The notes: a model not told the origin generated them from the letters alone. DNA of 64,000 nt from Parus major (GCF_001522545.3 NC_031768.1:94987669-95051668); one strand, 5' to 3'; numbered from the stretch's first letter, positions 38,621-50,500 are shown. A program made the numbers and translations.

Positions 38621-40016
38621 AAAGAAAGGGGATTTCTTGTTTTCATGTAGCTCATTAAAGTAGTTTCCTGACACCCTGTAGTCATTGGAATTATATCCCA
38701 AAATGAGGAGAAAAAATGGAAAATCTGACACATTGTGTCTACTATCATGTTAGGGTTTCTATTGTCTGACATCTCTATTTAATAATAATGATAACCTCTG
38801 TTACAATTTCTACAGAAATTTGGCAATTCCTCTTTCCTGACCTAGAACTGTATTTTAGGCAAGGAAAACTTTAGCAAAATAGTGATCTGCTGAAACACCC
38901 ACTTTAAGAGAATTCCAACATCAGGAGGTAGATAAATTACTGACAAGAAAATATTTAAATAGAAAATGTTTAAAAGAATTTGATAGAAAATATTTAAAAA
39001 GCCTTATGCTATTAACACTGAATGGATGTTCAATTTCCAGGCTCACAGCAATGGAGCTAAAGAATGTTGTACCAGCATGACTGTGTGTGTTGGACATGTG
39101 GCACTGGACTAACAAATTCATGTGCTGAGCTCAGTGTTAGTCAGCTTAGTCCTGTGGATTCCTCACATTTGCTTTTAAAGTATGTGCTATCCATTTTATC
39201 TAAAAAGCACTTGTGCACTTCCAATGTATGGCACAATCAGAGGACAGTAGAATAAATGTTGCCCTTATTTTATTAGGGTTTGCAGTTTACTGATAGCACA
39301 TAGAATAACTCTCTCAACTCTTCTGTCTGTTGCTTTGGAATGCCCATATCTTTTCTTTCAAATTACAGCTAGAAGTTGGTAACAGTTTCTCATTACTTCC
39401 TTTTGCTGGAAACTCACCTACTTCTGTTCTTTGTGATACTAATTCAGCAGCTGTAGATATCTCCCTGCCTGTCTCTGGTCCCTTGTTTTAACTTTTGAAA
39501 CAATGTAAGAACTTTTTTTTTTTTTTTTCTTTCCTGTATGAAAGCCAGAAATAACTTTATTCTGTTAAGGTCTCTTGGAAGAGTGGATTTCCCTCACTTT
39601 CAAGTTTCCTTAAGGGACTGAGGGCAGGCTAAGGGTATTGTAAGTCTTGTAAGAGCCCTGTTGTCTGAATTCAGCTTTGTTGTACTTTGGTGCAGCAGGC
39701 AGTACCAAAGTGGGTAAGATGTGTTGCCTACATTGCAGTCTGTGTTTATAGTGTGTTAAATCTAATTCTGCATCCTTTAGCCATATAAACCTCCTGTTCT
39801 GCCTGTAGGCTAAAATATTATCCAAGTCTTTATTTTTTTTTTAGGTTATCCACATCAGAGGCTGATCAGAATTTTGCCCTTGCTAGCTTGTCTTTGAGGC
39901 TTCCTCCTGTGCCCTTCACAGTGAGAAAAGCAGTGTAAATTTGTGCTTGTCCTGAGGCAGCATTCACCTGGGTATCCCTCTCTGCTCCTGATCTTACTCC
40001 AAGACTTTCAACTTAC

Positions 40017-40044
40017 TTCTTACTCCAAGATTTTGGAGTAAGAA
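40017..40044. repeat. Perfect 12-bp inverted repeat, 4-base loop
   Basis: TTCTTACTCCAA (40017-40028) is followed by GATT and then by its exact reverse complement TTGGAGTAAGAA (40033-40044). A third copy of the left arm, TCTTACTCCAAGA, lies in direct orientation at 39992-40004. The flanks do not pair further. It is not a bacterial-type terminator; in this eukaryotic context it is a local palindrome of unknown role. Confidence 0.85.
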
Positions 40045-40581
40045 ATCTTCATTAGGACTTGGAGGTTGGAGAAGGTTTTTCACTGCAGAACTCTTGCATT
40101 GTTCAATCAAACAAAGTGGCCAGAAGAAAAAAAAAAAGCTTAGTTAAGGTTGAAAGGTAATCCTTGTTTCTATGGAGTTTTGATTATACCTCGTGTCTGT
40201 TCTTCACAGATACTGAGCACTCCAAATACTGTTGGCAAATGATGTAACTTCCAATGCTGTCTGATCAGAAAGCTTCTGAATATTGGCCCGGTAAACACAT
40301 GGAAACTCAGTAAAAAGATAGTTTGCACAGTCTCACATGTGGTCATTGCCAAATGTTGGGGCTAAATTAAAATAACTGGCAGCTGCATGCAGGGCTGTTT
40401 CCTCATTGTAAACATATGGACAATGTTCCCAGAGGAGAGTAGAACAGAGTTTGTCTGGGTTTGAGACGACCTTGCTGGTTTCCACTTGGGAAAATGGATC
40501 TGGTTGGGCTTCTCTGCCCCTCTTCTACTTTGTTCCCACTTGCCTCAGAGGGTTAAGCTGAGGGGATCAGAGAAGTGGTGT
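40045..40581. other. Non-coding DNA, right part possibly an older LTR-like sequence
   Basis: No gene. The segment from about 40448 to 40581 (TTGTCTGGGTTTGAGACGACC...) has a texture reminiscent of older avian ERV LTR sequence, and the solo LTR interrupts it. After removing the solo LTR and one target copy, the flanks join as ...GAAGTGGTGTGTTGCTG.... The family assignment is uncertain. Confidence 0.25.
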
Positions 40582-41210
40582 TGTGAAAAATGAGGTTCAC
40601 ATAATTTTTATAGAATTTAAAAGTTTAATAACTTTTAATAACTTTTAATAACTCCTTTAAATAGGAGAAAAAATAAAGTATACAGATATGGCCAGGTGTC
40701 TCTGCATTCAGCCAAGAGAGCACACCTTACTGACAAAGGATTGTCCCTTAAAAACAGAATCCTACTACATAACCATAAATTCTCATACATATTCATACAT
40801 TCTTCTTAGGATCTTTGGTGTTCTTCTGTTTAGTTTTCTCTTGCCCCCTTCCCAATAGATCAATCCTCTTGGTGCCATTGAGATTTACATTCTCTGATAC
40901 CAGAAATGCAATAAATTCCTCCCCCAGAGTTCTGGTCACTTCTGTCTTCATCTGGATAAGATAGTTTACAAATGCAAGAGTTCTCTAGCTATTTTTTTTC
41001 CTCAGTCTTTGGGTTATACAAACAAAAGCAGTTTTTATTTTAATACTATGCTATAGCCTAACATATACGTACTATACTACTATTTCTAAATTTCATCAAT
41101 AACAGAAATAAAGAAAACTATATTAACACAACAAAATTTCCCATTCTTATACACATAACATTCATTTTAATATTTGCGAAAAGCCAACAATATAAAATGT
41201 ATCTATAACA
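40582..41210 (-). mobile_element. Solo LTR of an endogenous retrovirus
   Basis: A 629-bp element starts TGTGAAAAATGAGG and ends ATCTATAACA, so it has the canonical TG...CA termini. It is flanked by an exact 4-bp direct repeat, GTGT (40578-40581 and 41211-41214), consistent with a target-site duplication; 4 bp is usual for ERV1-type integration, though GT-rich flanks weaken the inference. No primer-binding site or polypurine tract is seen next to either end and no gag or pol sequence lies beside it, so it is a solo LTR left by LTR-LTR recombination. The minus orientation (starting TGTTATAGATACATTTTATA) is chosen because that reading resembles a common passerine LTR family from memory; TG...CA symmetry alone does not fix the strand. 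Three tandem TTTTAATAAC units lie at about 40623-40652 near one end. No coding capacity. Confidence 0.72.
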
Positions 41211-42524
41211 GTGTGTTGCTGTCTTGGTGTGACTGTAGGAGGTGAAGGAGATAAGATCCCCTGCAAAGCTCCTTCTGCAATTCCTGTGCACTGCTGTCCG
41301 CTCTCTGTGTCTCTCCGCACTTGGCTCTTGCAAGCACTAAATCTTTGTGACAGACTGGTGAACAGCCACAAGAGTAACCTGTGGCCAGAGGCTGGAAACT
41401 GAACTCCTGCTCTGGGGCTTCTGCTCATAGAAGATTGGAACTGGAGGAATAATAGCAGAGACTCCAGGCTCTTGTGTGTCCCCCACCCCTCAACTTATGC
41501 ATTGTCTCTAAAACACTGCAAAGGGATTTCTGGGGCCTTGTCTGAAACATGATTTCCCTCCTGTCCATTACCCAGGTACTGCTATTATAAGTGTATCAAT
41601 TTTCATCTTTCTTTCTTTTTTTGTAAACCCTCTTTTATCATTGGGCATTTCTGCCTTTCTCATCTTATAGGTGTGTGGTGGGAACCAGCTAGCCTTTTGT
41701 TTTCTGCAGATGGAAGGAATATGACACCAATGTACTTTTCTGGTATGTTACCAAAATTAACGTATTTCCTTCTCTGCCTCTTCCACAGCATTAGAAGAGT
41801 GATGGGAGTGATTTGCCTTGGTTCTTTAAATCTGTGACAGGAAGCATCAGGGAGAAGTATATAACTGCATGTTCTGGAATGGCACAAAGCTGAGAGAAAA
41901 GCTGCAAGGGTAATGTTCTGTCCTTAATCTAATAATGTTCCTTGTTCAGTATTAGTAGAAAATGACTCTTTCTGCATTCCTTCATATTGCTCTGTAATAA
42001 ACGACAGCCTAATACTGAAAATATGAAGTAATTTAGTAAGTTCAGGTTTTGTTGCAGATAATGGATAACTATGCACAGGAGTATAGTAAGTCTTGAATGA
42101 CAGTTGTATTTGATTACCAAGCCTGAATGCAATGTTCCACAGCACTGCTTTGCCGTAACGCCGTGTCATGATGTAGGAAGTCTGATTGCCCTCGGATCTG
42201 CTTGAGCAGTTCTCATTCTGTGGCCTCCTGTCTCATCAAATCTGACAGACTGTGCCCCAGCAGTGCTTGGGTGGAACCTCTGGAGAAGATTTATATGCAA
42301 TAGGGAGAAGTTCTGGTGACTCAAACCCATCATCCCCGCCTAGCCCAAACTGAAACAAAATTTCTGAGATAGTGCTAAGGAAGTTAAGATTTGACGCAGT
42401 TTCCATTTTCAGCTGTGATGTACTGCTCAGACATGCCAAATATTGAGCCATTAAAATGTGTTCTGTGGTTTCACTTATTTTTATTTTTTTTTTAATAAAT
42501 GGAGTTTTTTTTCAGGTATCCTTG
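41211..42524. other. Unassigned non-coding DNA
   Basis: The first 300 or so bases, GC-richer than the LTR, may continue an older repeat that the LTR interrupted. After that nothing is recognised. Overlapping short open frames on both strands around 41118-41428 partly lie in the LTR and are not genes. Confidence 0.4.
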
Positions 42525-42626
42525 CATTGTCCCTTGGCTTCATTTTAATGATCAGTGAAATGGTTTAAAATGGAGCATTGTCCCTTGGCTTCATTTTAAT
42601 GATCAGTGAAATGGTTTATAATGGAG
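42525..42626 (+). repeat. 51-bp tandem duplication, two copies
   Basis: Units 42525-42575 and 42576-42626 both begin CATTGTCCCTTGGCTTCATT and end ATGGAG. They differ at one position (TTTAAAATGG versus TTTATAATGG). The near identity implies a recent event. No repeat family is recognised in the unit. Confidence 0.93.
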
Positions 42627-43559
42627 TGGAAAGATGACAAAGTACTTTGCTGCATTAAATAGAATGTATCTTTCTCTTAGAAAGTCACAATTATTAAATA
42701 ATTATTTCTCAGACACTGATAGGAAGATGGATTATGTTCCCTCCTTCTCTTGTGCCCATTTTTTCCATTCAGCCTCTTACCACTGTGCTGCCTTGGCAGG
42801 GTGACTTTGAGGAAAACAGGAAGACATCTGCCAGCGTTCTAACGAAACACTGACACTGTCCTTTAATCCTGCCCTAAGAGAAGTCATGGTATTTTGCTTT
42901 TGCTTGATAGGAGGCAGCCAAATGTTGTGACATTTTGTGATGAGCTGGGAATGAGGTTTTGTCCTTAGGCACTGAATTAGTTAACTGCTACATTTATTTT
43001 GCAGTCAATAAAGTTCAGTCTGGGTTTACTGAACATCCTGTGGGTGTGGAAGGGGTTGCACTTCAGGTAGTTTGCTCTTTCCTTTGTGGAGATTGCCAGT
43101 TTTAAGAAAGATTGTGTTGCACATGAATACTTTGTTTGCTTTGTTCACAATTTGCTAGTTTCAATTTTCAGGTTTTTTGGTAAGAATTATTTTTTTTTTT
43201 TTTTTTTTTGATTCCTGCATTTACACATATTTTAAGGAGGTATAAAGTTAAATGGGTTTCCAATTATATTTTTTTGATTTGTTTTTTCCTTGTTGTACCT
43301 CTTTGATAGAGATCCCAGGACAGGAGGACCTATTTCTCAATTAAAAGACAAATTGCTGGAATGCTCTATGCTAAAAAGATTGAAGCTATATAATACTACT
43401 TTGCTGGGACACCACAAGGACATGGAACTTGCTCTTTGCCAGAGAGAAATATTTGAGACTGGAGAGGTCATTTGGATATGCTCCTAACACCACTGTCAAG
43501 TCATAAGACTACAGTAAAAACAGTGTTGCATCAGGATCAAGTTTTTCAAAGTGTGCTGT
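42627..43559. other. Unassigned non-coding DNA with a poly-T tract
   Basis: It contains a 20-base T run (43190-43209) and, downstream, a pyrimidine-rich stretch ending CTCTTTGATAG at 43309. An open stretch follows (lead reported). No gene is called. Confidence 0.4.
43190..43209. repeat. Poly-T tract
   Basis: Twenty consecutive T. It could be slippage-prone, or the A-tail of an old minus-strand retroposed sequence, but nothing recognisable is attached. Confidence 0.85.
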
Positions 43560-43800
43560 AAATGGTCAAAATAGGGGCTTCTCTGTGTACCAACCAGTGG
43601 ATATAATTTATTTTGACTTTCAAAAGGCTTTTGTTATACACATTCATAGAAGATGGCTGAGAATTCTTGAGTAAAGTGGGAGAGGAAGGGGCCCTTTGAA
43701 AGAAGGAACAAAGGCTGAGAATAAATAGCTAATTCTCAGTGTGGAGGGAGGTTAATAGTGGGGCAGACCAGCTGAGATCTTGAAAGGAGTACTGGGAGAT
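43560..43800 (+). mobile_element. Decayed CR1-like LINE, reverse-transcriptase fragment
   Basis: At 43597-43632 the plus strand encodes VDIIYFDFQKAF, matching the conserved reverse-transcriptase core of CR1-type LINE ORF2 (pattern VDIVYLDFSKAFDTV), which contains the first catalytic aspartate. About 110 bases later, GTGTGGAGGGAGGTTAATAGTGGGG (43739-43763) resembles the CR1 segment just before the GVPQGSVLGP motif. A degraded remnant of that motif's coding sequence follows, with GTACTGGGA near 43790. The spacing is shorter than in intact CR1 and the frame is broken soon after KAF, so this is a dead, deleted fossil. It is clearly older than the 3'-end CR1 copies elsewhere in the window. No functional enzyme can be made. 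Confidence 0.72.
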
Positions 43801-46800
43801 CAGAGAAGCTGTTTCAGAGAGTCCATCACCTACTCTTTAACATCTTATTCACCACTGAAGCTAACTTACACATCTAAGGAAACTTCTTTTGTCTTCTTAA
43901 TTAGACTGGATGTTAAAAAGCAGCTGGAACTTCTGCAGCTAAACTGAGGCCAAGTAGATGAATCTTGAGGTTTCAGGGTCCTATGAAGGCAGTATAAATA
44001 CAGAGCACTTGTGATGAGGGTACTTGTAAGGCAGAGCTCCTGCCTTCTCTCAACACTTTTGAAGAGGATGCAAGTTTGCAATATTTGATTCATGTTTTAT
44101 AATTCTAGACAAGGCACTTAATAGGGAAACCAGTTCAACTTTTTATTTCTCTTTGAAGAAGGAGTTTCTATAGTCTTAGGCCCAATAACATCTCTTGACA
44201 GACACCAGCTGTTATATTGTGTGTTTTACTAGTTGATTTGTTTAGATCACATCAGTGCATTGAGCAGCCAGTGAGGGGACCAGAGATATGCATTCTGTGC
44301 GTGATACAGAACTCAGATGAGAATTTTGCTCTAAGGAGCTGTAAGTCAACATGAAAAAAGGATGAGCATCATCTTTTTTTTATCCACTTCTGTATATTTC
44401 TCTAATGTGGCTTTTTTTATATGTAATGAGGCTCATTTTTGTAGAATGCCATGTTTGGATTTTGCATGTTGTGTTTTGGGGAGAGAAGATAAGAGAGACT
44501 GGAATGAAGTAAGGAATGGAACCTGATTTACTTCAGGTCCCTTTAGATTTGAATAATACTTATTAAGTCAAGTATTTGGCCCCAATTCACTTGGCAGAAT
44601 GAGCTCTCTATACTGAGGCTCTGTGCTATATATACCTCAATGTCCTTATTTGCAACCAGCTATTAATGTACTACAGCTGAGTAAGTAACACACAATCAGT
44701 GATTTATTCTGCAAATAGAATCTTGTTTTTCTCCTTTGGAAAATCCATAAGCAGTAGAGTCATCTTGGCACCAAGATCTGTTGAAGTGTAACATTTGCTA
44801 TTTGCAAACAAGCACCTTAAATTCTTTTTTTCAACCATATCTGCTAGCATGACTCAGTGGCCTAAACATATTGGAAAGGGAATGCAAAAGAGGTCCATGT
44901 GGTCAAAGGAAGTCTTCTGTCTATCTTGAGACTTATATATATGTATTAAAATTTTGTATGTAGTATTCGCTCAGATCTTAACTCATTGTTCTTTTACTCA
45001 GGGGAGTTGCTGAAGTTATCACATGTCTGCAAGGTGTTTGGTAATATGCTGCCTAACTTAAAACATACTTTGGAAATGGCATATTTTTTGTCTAATCTGT
45101 ATATTTTTGATCAGAAACTGTACCCAGAATGCAGCAAATTAGAGATTGCCTTGATGATGTAATGGCCATTGGTTGCCTGGAGAGAAAGTGGGTTGAGGTG
45201 ATAGAGCACTGCAGGTACTCCGCTCTATTGCCTTCATTTCATCACAGCTTTTAATCAACTCTCACTCCCCCCCTTTTCTCTCAGAACATCAAACTGGTTT
45301 TAGAAAAAAGTGCTAAGCCAAGAAGAGAAATCCATTCTTTGCTCTTGAAAAGGTGACAGTGAGTGCAGACATGATCCCCTCTGCAAGTTCAGGTAGAATT
45401 TCTCTGACACGGCCAGACTTGTCTATAGTTAATGATATGATGGGGGTAGGTCATGGCTAAACCATGTCCACGTCACTTCAAGAGATTAAATTGTGCCCAC
45501 TGAAACAAAGTGCACAGCTTGCCCAGAGGAGGCAAGATATGGACCTGAGTGATGGAGGAGCTGGTGTTACATGTGAGAATGTCAGGCAGAAAGCCACTGG
45601 AGCTTTACATGTTGATTTTTTCCAGCTGGATTTAATGATTTAAGTCCTGTGTCTAGGACCTGCATAATGAACTCCTTTTCCTCCTTTGGGTGATGGGTGT
45701 GTAAGGGGGATGTATGATAGATACAAACAGCACTCACACAGAGGTAAAGACAGCAGGTTTTTCTTTAGTTAGGTCCATCCTTAAGCAAAGGATGAAAGCA
45801 TCCATAAGCATGGAGAGCAAAATTAGGATATTCAACCACTATCCTCTTTGCAATTAAACAACAGACTGAGTTGTAGCTTCATCGTTCAATTTCCTTATGA
45901 CTGTGGCTCTGAGTCCCCTTCTGTTACTTTCCCTTGGTTCTGTTGCATATAGATACAGTGTCTTATGCTAGAATGGCTGAGAGGAGTCTGCAAAGACAGT
46001 CTGATCTGTATTATAGAGAGCTGATACACATCAGAATACTAAGCTGTGTCTTTGGTGCCAGTAATCTACACAACCCAACGGGCTGTGACTGCATTAGATT
46101 GCTATGATTTTTGACAGAAGAGACCTTGTTTGCATAAATCCCTTGAATACCGATGGGAGTGTGATTACAGCTTTAACAAAGGGAGAGGTTGAATACAAAT
46201 TTGGGAGGGCCAGAAAGTGTTTAGTATCTCTTATTGTTTTCATCAGAATTCTAAATCTTATTCATGCTGGTGACTCTGATCTTTATATCAATGCACAAAA
46301 AGAGAAGAACAGAGGAGCAGAAAGACTCTTCTCTTTTGACTGAAACACTGATTTTGTTATCGTGTTACCAATGAGGGTCCATTTGGGATATTATTCAAGC
46401 ACAGAGATCAGTGCTGGCCTTTTGTAAGAGCCCTTAAATGTTTGGAATACATTTGCCCTTGAGGGAGAGAACCTACTGCAAAAAAGTTAGATTTCAAAAG
46501 AGGAGGTAGAGGAGGTGGGATTTTGCTTTGCACATTGATGCTTGCTGGCAGAGCAGTTCTGCCTTAAGCTTAAAGCTACCTGCAGTATTTTGTAGCCTTC
46601 TGTGCTTAATAGCTGGGTTCTGTTTTTCATGTCAGGTTTTGTTCATGAAACAAATTGGCAATTAGCCACTGGCTGAGGCAACAAAGTGTATTTGTTTGGG
46701 ATAAATGTGGTGATCGGGATGTATCTTGCTATTTGGTTTCTTTTGAGATCAAAAATACCAGGCATGTGGGGTTTTTAACCAAGTAAGTTAGGCTGTTTAT

Positions 46801-46849
46801 TATACTTAGAATGACAATTGAGTTTTTTTTTCTGTGCCACTTGTTGCTT
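43801..46849. other. Unassigned non-coding DNA
   Basis: No recognisable repeat or gene. A 79-codon plus-strand open frame at 46104-46343 lacks identifiable domains and is not called. Confidence 0.45.
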
Positions 46850-47525
46850 CAGGGATGATGGGGTGCTTTCCAGACAGAGCTGGACAAACCTGAGAAGTGG
46901 GCCCACAAGAGCCTCATGAGGTTCAACAAGACCAAGAACCAGGTTGTTCTGGGTTGGGGCAATCTCAGCCATGAGCACAGGCTGGTGAGAGAATTGTGAG
47001 CAGCCTTCACAGGGTGCTTTAATGGATAAAATGCTGGACATGAGCCAACACTGTGTTCACAGCCTAGAAAAGACAGGAGCTGCATCCTGGACAGCATCAA
47101 AGGCCAGCAGGTGCTGCTCCCCATCTGCTCTGTCATTGTGAGAACTGCATCCAGCTCTGGGGTCCTCAGCACAAGAAAGATTGGAGTGAGTCCAGAGGAG
47201 GGCTGGGTGATCAGAGTGTGGAGCACCTCTCCTGTGAAGAGACAGAGCTGGGGTTGCTCAGTCTGGAGAAGAGGTGGTTCCAAGGAAATACCATTGTGAC
47301 CTTCCAGTACCTAGAGGGGGCTTTATATAAAAGAGAGAGAGCAGCTTTTTACATATGTGTATAGTGAGAGGGCAAGGGGAAATGGTTTTAAACTACAAGA
47401 GGAGAAATTTAGACTAGATGTTTGGGAGAAGTTTTTTAATCTGATTGTCATGAGGCACTGGCACAAGTTGCCCAAAGAACTTTTCCATGTTCCATACTAG
47501 GATTTAGATGCCCTTTTCTAGTTCT
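46850..47525 (+). mobile_element. CR1 LINE, 5'-truncated and 3'-decayed
   Basis: Plus-strand CR1 covering the end of ORF2 and the 3' region. Blocks in order: GAAGTGGGCCCACAAGAGCCTCATGAGGTTCAACAAG, TGGGGCAATCTCAGCCATGAGCACAGGCTGG, CTGGACATGAGCCAACACTGTG, GGACAGCATCAAAGGCCAGCAGG, CATCCAGCTCTGGGGTCCTCAGCACAAGAAAG, GAGTCCAGAGGAGGG, GGAGCACCTCTCCTGTGAAGA, GACCTTCCAGTACCTAGAGGGGG and AGGGCAAGGGGAAATGGTTTTAAAC. It ends around GAGGCACTGGCACAAGTTGCCC (47451-47472) and a degraded GATGCCC. The last roughly 150 bases of a normal CR1 3' end are missing. The ORF2 tail is broken by stops and indels. An antisense 144-codon open frame across it is an artefact of reading CR1 backwards. Confidence 0.93.
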
Positions 47526-50500
47526 GATCATAATTTACTTCAAGTTGTTTAAAAACTGTCCTGACTGACTGGAATGTTCTGTATGCAAAAATCCTCTCCA
47601 TATAGGCAATGTAATGGTATACTTAATTGTAAGTACATGAACCTACTGACACAGGTTTTTCCCATGGACTTCCACAAATGGACTAGGTTTATTTCTGTCT
47701 TTTTTCCCTGCTTATCTTCCTTCTCCACCTTTCCAAACTAGAAGAACTGCCAACAAAGGACATTTCTTCTTAAAGGAATAAGATCTGAGTAATTAAAATA
47801 ACCTTTTTAAGGATTACCATGGGTCATTAAATAGCACTGTAGAGAAAACAGAAATATAAATAGCATTATTGGTTTATGCTTTTATCAATACATACTGCCT
47901 CAGAAGTGAGCATTTTACTTTAGGTCATCAGTTCTGACAATCCCAAAGAAGCAGTTGTTAAACCAACGCTCCAAATCAATAATGCAGAGTTTCTAAGTAT
48001 ACTTATTTATTTTAGTTACTTTTTTTTGGTGCCAAGTGGATGGACTGCCATAGGTAGCAGCTCATGTACTGCAAAGGATATACAAATATTATTGATCTTA
48101 TCCAGTTCTTCCAGTGAATGCACTGCTCTGTCCCTTCATGTTCTCTCCAGTCCTGTCAGTCCCATAAATGCTACCAGGGAATTAGAAGCACAGAAACAAG
48201 AACACTTGCCATGCTAATTGTCAGTCTAACAGCAGGGTGCAGTTGTGTAGCAGTGTCCAGCGTTATTTTTGTCATAGCACTGACAAAGATGGATGCTTCA
48301 GCAGTGCTCCTGTGGGTTCCAGCTGATGCAGTGGTGCCTCAGTGAGTATGGCCAATGTAAAGTGTGATGCATATGTGCAGTAGTGACAGAAGGTCATAGG
48401 AGTGGGGGGAGCTGAGGAGAATAGCCCTGCATTTACCTGTCTTGCCAGTTCCTTAGTACCAAACTCCTGTTGTCTCTAGGTGTCCTTGCAGCTGTGGAAG
48501 AAAGAAGCTGGGCTGCAGTGCTGTGCTGTGACCACTCTTTGTGGTTGCATAGGTTGCATGACAGCAGTTTGACACAACAGCAGTTGCCCTCACTGGTCAC
48601 AGGAAAATGACAGATTGCTGTCCAAATATTTCACTATATTAGTCCAAGACTACTGTAAGAGTTGTTCTGTGTGATAATTCAAATCAGAATGATCTTTAAA
48701 ACTATTCTTATTCTTCTTTCTTGTTTTCCAAACAGAATGATGTTTTTAACTAAGGAAGTGTTGGTGTCCTCTGTTATATTTTAAAAAAAGAAGTTAAAAA
48801 AGATTAGATATATTGAAGTAATTCAATATCTTGCTGCTCAGTTAGTGCTGTCTTTCCTGAGATTACTTCAGAATTAAGATGTTGCTGTTTTTAAATTACT
48901 TCCAACTTTACTGGAGTTTTGGAGACATTTAAGCTGAATATCAAATATTTGCAAGTTCCTAATTTTGACTTCCTTGCCATACAGTGACATGGCTGAAATG
49001 GAAATATCTGGGGTTCATTCTAATTCCCAGTAGACCACTTATGCCCTAACATGCTGTCACATCTCTCACCTGTTCCATATCTTGGCTCTTATCTGGGGCT
49101 CTCTAAGCAATTAATCAGGAAAGGAAGTCAGTTAAAACTTGCCACACTCCTTTAGCACCATATGTTGGCTTGAGTAACACTCATTTGTGAAGGGAATTCT
49201 CCCCTTCACATTTTATTTGCTTTCATAGGAATTAGAGCCATGCATAACATGTAAAGCCTAAATCCTAACACAAAGAAAGAAAAGGAGGTCCCATGGCCAG
49301 CATTCATTCCTCTCTCATCTTATTCCATCTTCATGGTTTGCAACATAACACCTTCCATGTACCTCATTAATACTTAGATTAATAGATTTTGAAAGTTGAA
49401 TGTTGCAGATTTTCAGCTCTTTATTCAACCAAAAAAACCCCAAAACCAACCAAACAAAAAGCCACCAAAAAACCCAAACAAACAAAAAGCTCAACAGAAC
49501 ACCAAATGAAGCATTGTGAAATTCTAAAACACTGCTTTTGGTAGCCAAATGTGGCCAAATGATGGGCATCAGTGTTTAGCTTGCTAGGGAAGACTGGTGT
49601 TGTCTGTAGGCAGAATGTAATCAATGATTTATGAATTTTTCTTGTGTGCAGAGACTGGGACTGCCCGAACATATGGAGGTTAATCATGGGAGATGTTGAA
49701 ATAAATAAATAAAAGATAGGGTACAGTCATCACCAGTGTTTCAGGGAATGAATGGGACAAATTATGTGCTGGATTTTTTCAAATTCTAAGAGGTTGATTG
49801 TCACATTTAATGCCATGCTTGTTTCATCTTTTTACCAGGTTTTATGAAGCAATACTTTTCATAGGGAATAAGTATATAGCAAACATTCTGTAACTTGAAT
49901 TTGTCTAGTTTTGATTTCAAATGTTGCTTGTATGAACCCCTGTTGACAGGCCTGAAAGCAGATATTTATTTTCCAAATGTTTGAAATCAATGGACTTGAG
50001 GAATGTGCTTCTGGCCAAAACTTGACCATCATGTCCAAGCCAAGTGTGAAGCATGGATATGGTTTGAAAGTCAGCAGTGCAGAGAAAACATGATTGGGGG
50101 TTTGCCTTGCAGGGTCCCTGCTGCATTTGAGATAGTGTTTCACACTTAGCTGCTTTTTGTTTTCCATGTGAGTGCTTGCAGAGGGGCCCATCTTGCCAAC
50201 TTCTTGACAGGGTTTTGCTTGGTCCCTCTATGGGTTGAAGGTATGCATCTGGCCCAATTCCCATTAGCTGATGGGAAAAATAGATGTGCTGGCTGTGGGT
50301 CTCAGCCCTCATAATTCAGGTTCTGAGTGCCTGTCTGAACTCAGTAGCTACCTTCCCAGTTCTGGTTCTCTGGGATTAGAATCTCCCTATGGAAGCAATC
50401 ATCTGTTTTGGCTTGCACTCAACTTGCGCTGAATTGCATGAGACCAGCAGGGAGAGTGGGAGAGCTGTGAAAACCTGCTTACAGAGGAGGTAATATTTCC

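Larger units (their letters stand above)
28681..40016. other. Unassigned AT-rich non-coding DNA
   Basis: No gene or repeat family recognised across more than 11 kb. Simple sequence includes an (AT)n run at 29864-29881, an A/C-rich tract at about 31280-31315 (AACCAACCAAAAAAACACCC) and a G/T-rich tract at 38574-38620. There is also a 16-T run at 39513-39528. Two short stretches near 32150-32240 and 36770-36850 have the look of conserved elements but cannot be judged without alignment. Confidence 0.45.

Noticed and set aside
46849..47283. 144-codon open frame on the minus strand
   Set aside because: It lies entirely antisense to the plus-strand CR1 copy and is a by-product of CR1 sequence.
49315..49569. 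Minus-strand open frame resembling a membrane segment (F, L, V and W-rich)
   Set aside because: It is the translation of the A/C-rich low-complexity tract read on the other strand.
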